Shown here: positions 32,905-41,900 of the stretch, one piece after another
Numbering within the stretch: position 1 is the stretch's first letter
Layout of the letters: every line of letters begins with the position of its first letter
From: Legionella_C dresdenensis
Lineage (GTDB): Bacteria > Pseudomonadota > Gammaproteobacteria > Legionellales > Legionellaceae
DNA length: 64,000 bases
Direction: 5' to 3'
Assembly: GCF_042649825.1 (NCBI RefSeq)
Contig: NZ_JBHSAB010000001.1
Location: 186,001 to 250,000, forward strand
The notes under the pieces: model-generated
What the model was told of the DNA's origin: nothing
Database searches by the model: none
What the model saw: the letters and a program-made list of their open reading frames with translations, nothing else
Program-made: the position numbers and the translations under genes

Positions 32905-32966
32905 CTTGACTTCTCCCGATGCCTACATGCCGCGGCTTGTCCGCGGTACGTAGGAAATTAGAATAG
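32905..32966. repeat. Palindromic repeat/terminator after the phasin gene
   Basis: CCTAC...CCGCGG-CTTGT-CCGCGG...GTAGG forms a hairpin at 32922-32954, followed by GAAATTAGAATAGTAAAT. The same module appears inverted at about 10700-10740 inside the large element, and its CCGCGG part recurs at 21334-21489. It separates the convergent phasin and prfC genes. Confidence 0.65.
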
Positions 32967-32999
32967 TAAATGTCAGACCAACCGTATTTTAACCTATGC

Positions 33000-34580
33000 T
33001 CAATGTTCTCTTGTTGCCGAGAAGCGGATTTTTGGATATCGTTCTTCTGCCATCGTCAGATTTACCCTTGTTGGTGCAAGATACATCAAAGTATCACTGC
33101 CATCCAGCGCAAGATAATCATGAGCTTTCAGTTTGAATTCTGCCATTGCCTTGTCATCTTCGGCATAAACCCAACGCGCGCAGCTAATATTCACCGCTTC
33201 ATAGATACAATCAACCTTGTATTCATTATGCAAACGATCTGCTACCACATCAAACTGCAGAGTACCAACCGCACCTAAAATCAGCTGATTGCTGTTTAAT
33301 GGCCGAAAAAGCTGGGTCGCCCCTTCTTCAGATAACTCAACCAATCCTTTTAAAAGCGCCTTGCTCTTAAGCGGATCTTTTAACCGCACCAGACGGAACA
33401 GTTCCGGGGCAAAATTGGGGATACCGGTAAATTTCAACTGCTCGCCCTGGGTGAATGTATCGCCAATCCGAATCGTACCGTGATTGTGCAAGCCTATAAT
33501 GTCGCCTGCTACTGCCAGCTCAGTATGCGCGCGATCGCCTGCCATAAATGTCAAAGCATTGGCAATCTGCACTTCTTTACCCAGGCGCAAGTGACTTAGC
33601 TTCATTCCTTTGCGATAAGTACCGGAACAAATCCGCAGAAATGCAATTCTGTCACGATGCTTGGGATCCATATTAGCTTGTATCTTGAATACAAAACCGC
33701 TGAAATTACTCTCCTCCGGCTTCACTACCCGCTCGACAGATGGACGAGACAAAGGAGCAGGAGCATATTCGGTAAAGTCATCCAGTAACTCTTTAATGCC
33801 AAAATTATTAATCGCTGACCCAAAATAAACTGGCGTCATCTTGCCCGCAAGGTAGGCATCAAGATTAAACTCATGAGAAGCGCCCTTGACCAGTTCGATT
33901 TCCTCACGCAACTCTTGCGCCAGCTCCCCTAATACCGCATCCAGCTCGGGGTTATCCAGCCCTTTAATTTTGATCGCTTCCTGCTTCTGGGCATTCTTAC
34001 CCGATTCGTACAGGTAAATAGTATCCTGATATAAATGATAAATCCCTTTGAAGCGTTTACCCATGCCAATGGGCCAGGTTACCGGTGCGCACTGAATGCC
34101 TAAAACAGTTTCCACCTCATCGAGCAGGGAGATAGGCTCTCGCCCTTCCCGATCCAGCTTGTTAATAAACGTCATTATCGGCGTATCGCGCAGGCGGCAT
34201 ACTTCCATCAACTTGACAGTCCGTTCCTCCACCCCTTTGGCAACGTCAATAACCATCAGGGCCGAGTCTACTGCGGTGAGAGTCCGATACGTGTCTTCCG
34301 AGAAATCTTCGTGACCTGGGGTGTCGAGCAGATTAACCACATACCCGTTATGGATAAACTGCATGGCAGAGGTGGTAATCGAAATTCCACGGTCCATTTC
34401 CATTTTCATCCAGTCCGATGTGGCATGTCGAGCCGCTTTGCGGCCTTTTACCGCGCCCGCCAGCTGAATAGCGCCTCCGAATAACAATAATTTTTCAGTT
34501 ACGGTAGTTTTACCGGCATCGGGATGAGAAATAATGGCGAATGTCCGCCTTTTGGAAAAATCTTCGTAAAAATCAGTCAT
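33000..34580 (-). CDS. prfC: Peptide chain release factor 3
   Basis: 526 aa from ATG 34580 (MTDFYEDFSKRRTFAII); a GTG at 34592 is less likely. It is a translational GTPase: G1 SHPDAGKTT, switch II DTPGHEDFS, G4 TFINKLDREG. The length and sequence match RF3 rather than EF-G. It removes RF1 or RF2 from the ribosome after termination. It stands alone between convergent phasin and the divergent EEP gene. Confidence 0.97.
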   Translation of the reverse strand: MTDFYEDFSKRRTFAIISHPDAGKTTVTEKLLLFGGAIQLAGAVKGRKAARHATSDWMKMEMDRGISITTSAMQFIHNGYVVNLLDTPGHEDFSEDTYRTLTAVDSALMVIDVAKGVEERTVKLMEVCRLRDTPIMTFINKLDREGREPISLLDEVETVLGIQCAPVTWPIGMGKRFKGIYHLYQDTIYLYESGKNAQKQEAIKIKGLDNPELDAVLGELAQELREEIELVKGASHEFNLDAYLAGKMTPVYFGSAINNFGIKELLDDFTEYAPAPLSRPSVERVVKPEESNFSGFVFKIQANMDPKHRDRIAFLRICSGTYRKGMKLSHLRLGKEVQIANALTFMAGDRAHTELAVAGDIIGLHNHGTIRIGDTFTQGEQLKFTGIPNFAPELFRLVRLKDPLKSKALLKGLVELSEEGATQLFRPLNSNQLILGAVGTLQFDVVADRLHNEYKVDCIYEAVNISCARWVYAEDDKAMAEFKLKAHDYLALDGSDTLMYLAPTRVNLTMAEERYPKIRFSATREH

Positions 34581-34652
34581 TGCAGTCTGCACAAATTGAA
34601 AGTTGCCATTTTAAGTGAAATGCCAACAACAAACAATTTATTAAAGTAAGTT

Positions 34653-34680
34653 TTCAAAACAGCCGAAAAAAGATTATACT
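34653..34680 (+). promoter_or_regulatory. Candidate promoter of the EEP-fold gene
   Basis: TTCAAA (34653-34658) and TATACT (34675-34680) with a 16-bp spacer, about 60 bp before the ATG at 34743. AAGGA lies 12 bp before that ATG. No regulator site was recognised. Confidence 0.4.
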
Positions 34681-34742
34681 GTACGAATATAATACCAAAT
34701 GTTTCACTGGATGATGTTACTTGACCTTAAGGAATAAATAAA

Positions 34743-36614
34743 ATGCCATTACACATGAAAGTGTTCACCTTAAATTGTGGTAATGATGGTCCTGGTCCAG
34801 AGACCGCGAAAAAAATTATCAGCAGGATCAAAAACGAAGTAGACGAAGAAGGTTTAGTACTGAAGGATGTGAATACTGACATTGCAATTATTCACTGCCA
34901 GGAAGCGGATTTTGAGAAAACAATTAATCAGCTTAAAGACAATTTAGGATTTGGCGGTTATACCATTACCAAAGTGAATCAAATGGTAACCCATACAAAA
35001 CTCATGACCCAGTTTCATAGCCGCACCGGATTAATGACATTTGTTGTTCATAAAGATAATATTCAAATCGAACGCCTTGAACAAGAGGTTATCAGACGGA
35101 ATGCCAGCCGCTGGAATCAAGGATTTAACAAAGGCGGCCTGTATACAAAAATTTCCGTAACCGTTCCAAATGAAGCGCGCAACAGTGAAGAAAAATTTGT
35201 GCTTGCTCTCGCTAATGGACACCTTGAATCCTATGATACTGCTACCAGGATGCTGGACTGGGCCAATCTCTACAAACAGCAATGTACTGATGCTGAAGAC
35301 TGGAATCAGCTGTGCGCACAAATTCCGGATAATGTTGCCAGTGGCTTTGATGCCAATACCCGCAATTTAATCGGCAATAATGGTCACCCCATCAAGCCAT
35401 GGGAAAACACCCGAATTATCCCGTCGGTGGAAGGATTAATCCGGGCGCCTTTTGGCAACGCCCGCTTTTCGCGTCCGTCAACTTACAAGTTAGACGGTAA
35501 AGAAAATGTTGAGGATAAAAAACGCCCTGGATATGCGATGGGGGGAACGCTGGATCTGGTCTGTTATAATGACGCGAATATAGCCTATAACCAGCACGGC
35601 GATAATCCTGACTATATCAAGGAGTCAGAGATCTATCTCGGGCTGGAAGAGCAATCAAGCCGCGATCATGCGGTGATTGGCAGTAATCGCGTTGCTATAC
35701 ATAAACAATCTGATTTTGACCGCTGCAAGGAGTATATAGCCTGCCGGCTGGTTTTTGCAGCGCCTAAAATTGCACAAGTTATAAATAGCGCTGAATTTGT
35801 TGAGACAGAAGAGAACAAAAACTATCTGGTTAAAATCTATCGAAGTTTCCTGTCATCAGACGGCTTGATGATGCGAGCTTTAAATTTGCAAGTTGAGCAA
35901 TTAAAATTCATGACCCAGTTTAGTAAAACCGCGCTTCCCACCCGCGCTGGCGGCTATGAGAATTTCATGTTCCCGCAGGAACCCTGGTTCAAGTGCGTGG
36001 ATGCACCTCAAACTGATGAGGAGTTGGAGTTTTTTATAAGCCGTCAGAAAACAAAACTGGAGTTGAAAGAACTCTGCCTGAGTTATTTGAATTCAGCTGA
36101 AAGCAGCGCTGAAAAAAATACAATAGCAGATATAGTAGACTGTGCAATTGAGCAACTTGAAAAAGAAAACCCCGTCGCATTGCTGCTGCAAACAAAACAA
36201 CTGTTGAGTTTTTTCCAAGTGTTGTGTAAATATTCTCGCCATTTGCATGGCGGTAAATATATCGATGATCCGGAAAGTAAAGCTAATGAAACAGTATCTC
36301 CAGAAGACAACAAACTTTTGCAGGACAAGATAAAAATCGTCTACGGTTTTCAATCAATTGTGAAAACAAAACAAGCGCCTGCCGAGATGAAAGCTGCTTT
36401 GAACGCGGCCTTGTCAGAACATCTTAAAAATAATTCAAGCCCTCTGGGCCTGCATCGCCGCGATAGCGAATTTATGCAGTGGCTCCGTAAATTGAAGGAC
36501 ATTCTTACTGGCCGGGAAACTTTATCGCATGGCGCTCAATTTGCAATAGATGCTAAAAGTAAACTTGGGGAGGAAAAGCAGGAAAACCCAGGTAACTCAA
36601 GCCCTCGTGTATAA
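34743..36614 (+). CDS. Probable EEP-fold phosphohydrolase (endonuclease/exonuclease/phosphatase superfamily), candidate effector
   Basis: 623 aa. The first ~320 residues carry the EEP motif series in order: FTLNCGND (Asn11), HCQEAD (Glu54), ANGHLES (His160), GFDANTR (Asp203, Asn205), GGTLDLVCYND (Asp271) and SSRDHAVIG (Asp308, His309). These residues bind metal and activate water in sphingomyelinases, inositol polyphosphate 5-phosphatases and DNase I-like nucleases; which substrate applies cannot be said. The remaining ~300 residues are helical and unrecognised. There is no signal peptide. The C-terminus is glutamate-rich (SKLGEEKQENP) and ends GNSSPRV, similar to the end of the 51549-53336 protein and consistent with an E-block type IV secretion signal. 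It is an orphan gene, divergent from prfC, with a TPR gene downstream on the same strand. Confidence 0.75.
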   Translation: MPLHMKVFTLNCGNDGPGPETAKKIISRIKNEVDEEGLVLKDVNTDIAIIHCQEADFEKTINQLKDNLGFGGYTITKVNQMVTHTKLMTQFHSRTGLMTFVVHKDNIQIERLEQEVIRRNASRWNQGFNKGGLYTKISVTVPNEARNSEEKFVLALANGHLESYDTATRMLDWANLYKQQCTDAEDWNQLCAQIPDNVASGFDANTRNLIGNNGHPIKPWENTRIIPSVEGLIRAPFGNARFSRPSTYKLDGKENVEDKKRPGYAMGGTLDLVCYNDANIAYNQHGDNPDYIKESEIYLGLEEQSSRDHAVIGSNRVAIHKQSDFDRCKEYIACRLVFAAPKIAQVINSAEFVETEENKNYLVKIYRSFLSSDGLMMRALNLQVEQLKFMTQFSKTALPTRAGGYENFMFPQEPWFKCVDAPQTDEELEFFISRQKTKLELKELCLSYLNSAESSAEKNTIADIVDCAIEQLEKENPVALLLQTKQLLSFFQVLCKYSRHLHGGKYIDDPESKANETVSPEDNKLLQDKIKIVYGFQSIVKTKQAPAEMKAALNAALSEHLKNNSSPLGLHRRDSEFMQWLRKLKDILTGRETLSHGAQFAIDAKSKLGEEKQENPGNSSPRV

Positions 36615-36632
36615 ATCTTAAATCTAATATTA

Positions 36633-36645
36633 TTGCACAATATTC
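36633..36645. promoter_or_regulatory. TTGCACAATATTC motif shared with the phasin upstream region
   Basis: The 13-bp sequence is the exact reverse complement of 32411-32423. It lies 19 bp after the EEP stop and about 140 bp before the TPR start. It may be a binding site or chance. Confidence 0.25.
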
Positions 36646-36781
36646 ATTTTTTAATCATAATACCAGGTTTGCTGACTATGAAGGTCCCGGCAGATAGTCT
36701 GCATCAGCATATCTGGATATATTTCATGCATTCCTTACACAACCCGAATTAAAGAACAGTGTCAATTTAGAGGTATTTTTT

Positions 36782-37912
36782 ATGGTAACAAACCAGAGCA
36801 AGTCCAATAACGATGGATCTATAGAATTGCAAAAACTTTTTTATAAGGCTAACTTATTCTTTAAAACCCATCAGTTAAACGCTGCTTTAAAAATATTACT
36901 GGATTTACACTGCTCATTAGCCAAAGAACAGAAAAAAACCAACAAGCGCAGGGAAAAACAGTGCCAACGTGATATCGTGGATATTTGTTTTCTCTTAGGC
37001 CGTATTTACCTCAGTTTAAAGGAATATGATACAGCAAGCTCCTATTTTAACTATGTTAGTAAACGGCAATCGTTATCAACGCCAAGCCGCTTATTAGAAT
37101 ATTCACCGGATGACGCTTACTTCTATCGCGCTCAGGCTTTGTATGGGATGGGTAACTATAAAGAAGCAATTCAGGATTGCGTCCAAATCTCTGAACACAA
37201 AAATTCAGCCGATTTATTTCTCTTAAAAGCCCGGCTTTATTTCCAGAACCATCAATACAATCTTGCTAACTATTTTTGTGATAAGATGTTAATTCTTGAT
37301 CCGGCCTCGATTGAAGCAAATTTTCTTAAAGCGGAGGTTGCGTGTGAGCTTTATAAAAATGATCACTCGGACAATCCGCTGACTACCGTGCTTGCATTAC
37401 TGGATAAGGTAGTTAAAGTTAATCCGGAATTCAAACCGGCGCTATATTTACGGGCAGAAATATTTTTTCAGCAACAAGAATTCCAAAAAGCAATCCGCGA
37501 TCTCAATGCGATTGAGCCTAAATGCTTCAAAACAAGGTTTTTACGCATGTACGCATATGCCGCTCTCGGCAATCTTCCCGCCTCATTGCTTGATTGCGAC
37601 GCTCTTATGGAGCTGCAACCAGACAATCAGGATCTGCATCGCCACTTTAATAATCTTACCAATGCCCTGAAAGATGAGGGATATGAGCTCAATATATTAT
37701 CGTTAGGCTATAAATATTTACAGCAAAACGATTTTCCAGCAACACAAGAATGCCTCAATCTGGTCACTTCTACCCGAAAGGATATTGTGGAAAGGAAAAC
37801 GGAGCTTTCGACCAAGATGACACAGGTACTAGCGCATACATTGTTTGCTTTAAAACCCGGACTGCAGTCTGCTGAGGATCCAAAACCAGGTGGTTGTGTG
37901 AGGGGTTTTTAG
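36782..37912 (+). CDS. TPR-repeat protein downstream of the EEP gene
   Basis: 376 aa, with about six to seven irregular TPR-like units: IVDICFLLGRIYLSLKEYDT, DDAYFYRAQALYGMGNYKEA, ADLFLLKARLYFQNHQYNLA, FKPALYLRAEIFFQQQEFQK and TRFLRMYAYAALGNLPASLL. It differs clearly from TPR1 and TPR2 in repeat consensus and has no shared C-terminal domain. No signal peptide. The GAGG ribosome site is near the ATG. The stop is followed within 20 bp by the tandem hairpin array. It could be a partner of the upstream EEP protein, but the 167-bp gap argues for its own promoter. Confidence 0.7.
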   Translation: MVTNQSKSNNDGSIELQKLFYKANLFFKTHQLNAALKILLDLHCSLAKEQKKTNKRREKQCQRDIVDICFLLGRIYLSLKEYDTASSYFNYVSKRQSLSTPSRLLEYSPDDAYFYRAQALYGMGNYKEAIQDCVQISEHKNSADLFLLKARLYFQNHQYNLANYFCDKMLILDPASIEANFLKAEVACELYKNDHSDNPLTTVLALLDKVVKVNPEFKPALYLRAEIFFQQQEFQKAIRDLNAIEPKCFKTRFLRMYAYAALGNLPASLLDCDALMELQPDNQDLHRHFNNLTNALKDEGYELNILSLGYKYLQQNDFPATQECLNLVTSTRKDIVERKTELSTKMTQVLAHTLFALKPGLQSAEDPKPGGCVRGF

Positions 37913-37941
37913 AGTTTTTATATAACAGGTTTTCCCTCTCC

Positions 37942-38260
37942 CCCCCCTCTCCCGATACGGGAGAGGGAGCACATGAAGTTCCCTCTCCCGTATCGGGAAA
38001 GGGTCAGGGAGAGGGAGCACATAAAGTTCCCTCTCCCGTATCGGGAGAGGGTCAGGGAGAGGGAACACATAAAGTTCCCTCTCCCGTATCGGGAGAGGGT
38101 CAGGGAGAGGGAACACATAAAGTTCCCTCTCCCGTATCGGGAGAGGGTCAGGGAGAGGGAACACATGAAGTTCCCTCTCCCGTATCGGGAGAGGGTCAGG
38201 GAGAGGGAGCACCTGAAGTTCCCTCTCCCGTATCGGGAGAGGGTTAGGGAGAGGGAAATT
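37942..38260. repeat. Tandem array of 48-bp hairpin units
   Basis: Six units start at 37981, 38029, 38077, 38125, 38173 and 38221 with a strict 48-bp period, preceded by one shortened unit. Each contains the palindrome CCCTCTCCCG-TAT-CGGGAGAGGG, then GTCAGGGAGAGGGA and a short ACATAAAGTT-like link. The units differ at only a few positions. It fills the 346-bp gap between convergent genes. Because 48 is a multiple of three and the unit lacks stops, several frames stay open on both strands; these are not taken as genes. Single copies occur at 50402-50492 and in decayed form near 61250. Confidence 0.9.
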
Positions 38261-38984
38261 AAGCTAATGCCTGTGTGCGCTGGCTATGATACATAAAGAC
38301 ACCGCCAATGACCGCTGCCGGCATAACAATGATATTCAAAACCGGAATAAAACTTAGCAAATTAATCAATGAACCAAACCCCAGTGTCTGCGACTTATTC
38401 AAATAAATGGCATTTTTCATTGCCTCAAAACTCACCAGATTATTATCCATGGCGAAATCCTGATATTGCACGCTCAAAATCCAGGCATTAAAGAAAAACC
38501 ACAACAAGGGGTAAATCGGATGCACTACCGGTATAAAAAATAACAGGCACATCAATAAAAAACGTGGAATAAAGTAGCCAATAAATTGCAGCTGCCGCTT
38601 GATGCTTCGAACTACGATTGTTGCAAATGACAGTTCAGGGATAATCTCTTTATACAGCATGTATTGTGCCTTTTCAGCCAGTAAACCATTAAATGGCGCC
38701 GCCAGCAAATTACAAAACACCGTGAATGTCGACAGAAAGAATAAAAAGCAACTAACAAAATAAATGGCTAAAAACACAACATGTAAAAACCCCAGCCAGG
38801 CCGGAAGCAATTCGAGAAGATCAGCGGAATAAGGGTAGAAAAAATAATAAAGGCAATAAAAAAAACTGATAAACAAAAGCAAATTAAAGATTATTGGCAG
38901 TATCACAAACCGCTTTAAACCGCGGGCAGGCAACATCTTAATGCCTGCCAGCAGAAAACCTGTTCCCTTCATAAAGTTATACAT
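38259..38984 (-). CDS. CysZ/EI24-like inner-membrane protein
   Basis: 241 aa with about four to five hydrophobic segments. The start MYNFMKGTGFLLAGIKML, the LKRFVILPIIFNLLLF segment, LLAAPFNGLLAEK and the C-terminal GFGSLINLLSFIPVLNII match the CysZ/EI24 pattern. E. coli CysZ carries sulfate into the cell for cysteine synthesis; no sulfate genes lie nearby, so substrate assignment is tentative. The start is 2 bp after the stop of the alpha-2-macroglobulin gene, so it is probably co-transcribed. Confidence 0.75.
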   Translation of the reverse strand: MYNFMKGTGFLLAGIKMLPARGLKRFVILPIIFNLLLFISFFYCLYYFFYPYSADLLELLPAWLGFLHVVFLAIYFVSCFLFFLSTFTVFCNLLAAPFNGLLAEKAQYMLYKEIIPELSFATIVVRSIKRQLQFIGYFIPRFLLMCLLFFIPVVHPIYPLLWFFFNAWILSVQYQDFAMDNNLVSFEAMKNAIYLNKSQTLGFGSLINLLSFIPVLNIIVMPAAVIGGVFMYHSQRTQALA

Positions 38985-38986
38985 AA

Positions 38987-41900
38987 TTATGGCTTCCGTA
39001 CAACGATTGACTCAGTGGTACCATATGCTTTAATCGCCGGGTTATACATTGACTCGGCATAAATCGCCGGAACCACAAATTTGCCGGTATTGACTGGCTT
39101 GATACGGTAGGTAATTTCCCGCGCCTGGTCCGCAAGATTAGTAAAGAAAATAACCCGATCTTCACGAACATCGACATAATCCAGGCTAGTATTTTTTAAT
39201 GAATCCGCAACAACCTCAAAACCACCGGGCAATAAATCAACAATCGCAATATTACTTAAATAATGGCTATCCAAAGATCGCGCCTGAATACGAACTACGA
39301 TTTCTTCACCCAGGTTTGCCTGATTAATAATATTACCGTCATTATTCTGATATTCGCGGTAAACTTCCATCCCTTGCTTCAGAGCCTCATTCGGTAATTT
39401 TTGATCGAAACCAGACTGAATTAACTGATAAAAATAATTCTGCTGTTCAGGATTAGCAATAACAACCTGAGTTACTTTATTATCAATGACCGCTTTTTGA
39501 TAAAGATCAGCGCCCTCAGATACAATTTTCTTTTGTTTATCGGCAAAAATCTCGCTAATGGTGATTGGAGCGCCGCCTGCAGCACGCACATCATCGCCAT
39601 AAGCACCTAAAGCCAGGCTGGCATAACCGGAAAGAACGGTATTCATCTCATTACTGTTGATTGCGCTCACCAGGCTACTTACTAGCGGTTTACCCAAATC
39701 ATTCAATCGGTCAGAGAAGTGACGGGCGACCAGATACAGATACTGTGCATTTTCAATACCTGCATTATAAAAATCGCTGTATTCACCGTCTTGCGCTTTA
39801 ATCTGATAAAGATCAATCAGGCGATCAGCTTCTGCCCGATTTTGTAATAACTCGTATGTTGCGGCAATATAGGCCCCGATTATATTTTCCTGCCAATCCC
39901 TGTCCTTCATCTGCTGCAAAAACAGCTGTAAATTAGTCAGGTAATTGGTAGTTACGATTTCACTGCGGGTCAACAGATAAATGGCATAAGCCTGTTCTCT
40001 GGCCTGATCGAGATCGATGGTATTTTGGGCAGCGATATTTTTCATATAGCTGATTCCAGCCGATAACATATCCGCAGGCACAGAAAACCCCTGCTCTCGG
40101 GCATCAATCAGGAAGTTCATCGCATACAGAGTGGCAAAGGTATTACTGCTGTTTTCACCGGTAGTTGGCCAGTAGCTAAATGCCCCACTGCTCATTTGCC
40201 GTTGGCCAATCAATTGGATAGTGGCGTTAACCTTTTCAGCAATAGCAGCCTTGTCGCCGGCAAACCATGGCTGATTAGCCATTGCCAGCAATGGCATAGC
40301 CTTACTGGTTAATTGCTCGGTACAGCCGTATGGGAAATTATCGAGATAACGCTGCAATCCGGCAACCAGAATAAGCGGGCTGGTTGATACCGCTACCTCA
40401 ACATTGCGGTATTGCGGATAAAGTACGCGATCAAGGGCAATTGCCTTATTGCGGTCACTTGTGCTGTCAGCGCGCACGGTTGTTGAATAAACCGTTGCCG
40501 GGCGTACGCTTAAGGTTGAATCAATTGTACCCGATTTCTCACCAAGGGAAGCCTTGAATGTCAGCTTTGCCGAGCCAGGCGTCGCTTTTGCCCGGACTTT
40601 AAAGCGAACTGCCTGTTCTCTGCCCTCGTCAATCATTACAGCCTGCAAAGCCGGGTCGATTATTTCCAACTCGGGGCTTGCAATCAGCTCAATATTAACC
40701 GCTGCCTTACCTGAATCCTTGACATTATTGGCAACACTGGCCGTCACTTCAAACTCATCCCCTGGCGAGACAAATGTCGGAACATTAGGATTAATAATAA
40801 AATCACCGCGAATCTGCAGTTGTTTTTCCATTGAGCCCACTGCATCAGACGAGGCAGCAACAGCCATCACGGTTAATGTTCCATTAAAATAATCAGGAAC
40901 CTGATAGCTTAACTCACGTTCATTGGTATCAACGTCAATAATTCCCGACCAGTATACAACCGGCAGATCCGTTTTACGCTTAAACGGGTTAAGGTGATTA
41001 GCCAGCATTTCCTCCCCATCATCCCCACCGACAGAAGATAATTCACGCTCCTGAATGTATTTCGGCAGAATCTGATCAACAGTTTGCTGGGTTTGAACTT
41101 CTAGCGCCCGTTTTTGGAAAAAGAAAGCCAACGGCTCAGGCATTTCATACCTTGCCGCCTGTAAAATACCCTCATCAACGGCATAAACAATAATTTTTCC
41201 TGCTTTATCTGCTTTATATTTAATTGCCAATGAGTCACCTGGACGTGCAACCGCGGGTACATCCAGCGCAATATCGATATCCTGATTCGCATTACTGATG
41301 GTAAATGGCGTAATGCTATAACTTAATGGACTGATAAAGATTTCCGGCGAATTCCAGTCACGGACAAACGCGACATTCACATAACCGTTACCCTGAAAAT
41401 CAGCTGGAATATGAATAGTCTGTACCGAATTGGTCATATCGGTTTTAAACCATTGAACAGCATAGACCTTGTCGCGCTCAATCGTGATTAAACCGGCACC
41501 GGTATAAGGCGAAGTAATTTGCAGTTCAATGTCATCCCCTGCATTGAACTCCGTTTTATTTAACTTCACGGTGAGCTCGGCATTTTTAGCCATGGCCTGC
41601 TGACTTGCGCCAACAACGCTGTACTTTAAAGTATTCAACTCATTTTGGTTCGCATCCACCACCGTTAGCGCAAAATCGCCAATGGTTTCTGTCGGCAGCG
41701 GATAATTAACCCCCTCTCCGTTGATTACAAAGGGTTTACTATCAATAATTCTGGATTGGACGATTGATTGGTACTGATAAGTTCCATCCGGTTTTTTTAC
41801 CAGCGTGGACACCGGCTGTAACGCGATCAATTGTATTTTTAGTCCGGTTACATCCTGTTTTTGCAATTGTTTATTTATCGCAATAAAACTCACACTGCGC

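Noticed and set aside
36633..36645. Rho-independent terminator of the EEP gene
   Set aside because: The motif is AT-rich and does not form a stable stem; a following T-run alone is not enough.
37942..38260. CRISPR array
   Set aside because: Units are identical across their whole length at 48 bp, with no unique spacers and no cas genes. It is a tandem hairpin repeat.
37894..38296. Protein-coding genes in the 48-bp array on both strands
   Set aside because: Open frames result from a stop-free 48-bp unit in several frames at once; low-complexity 16-residue repeats without ribosome sites.
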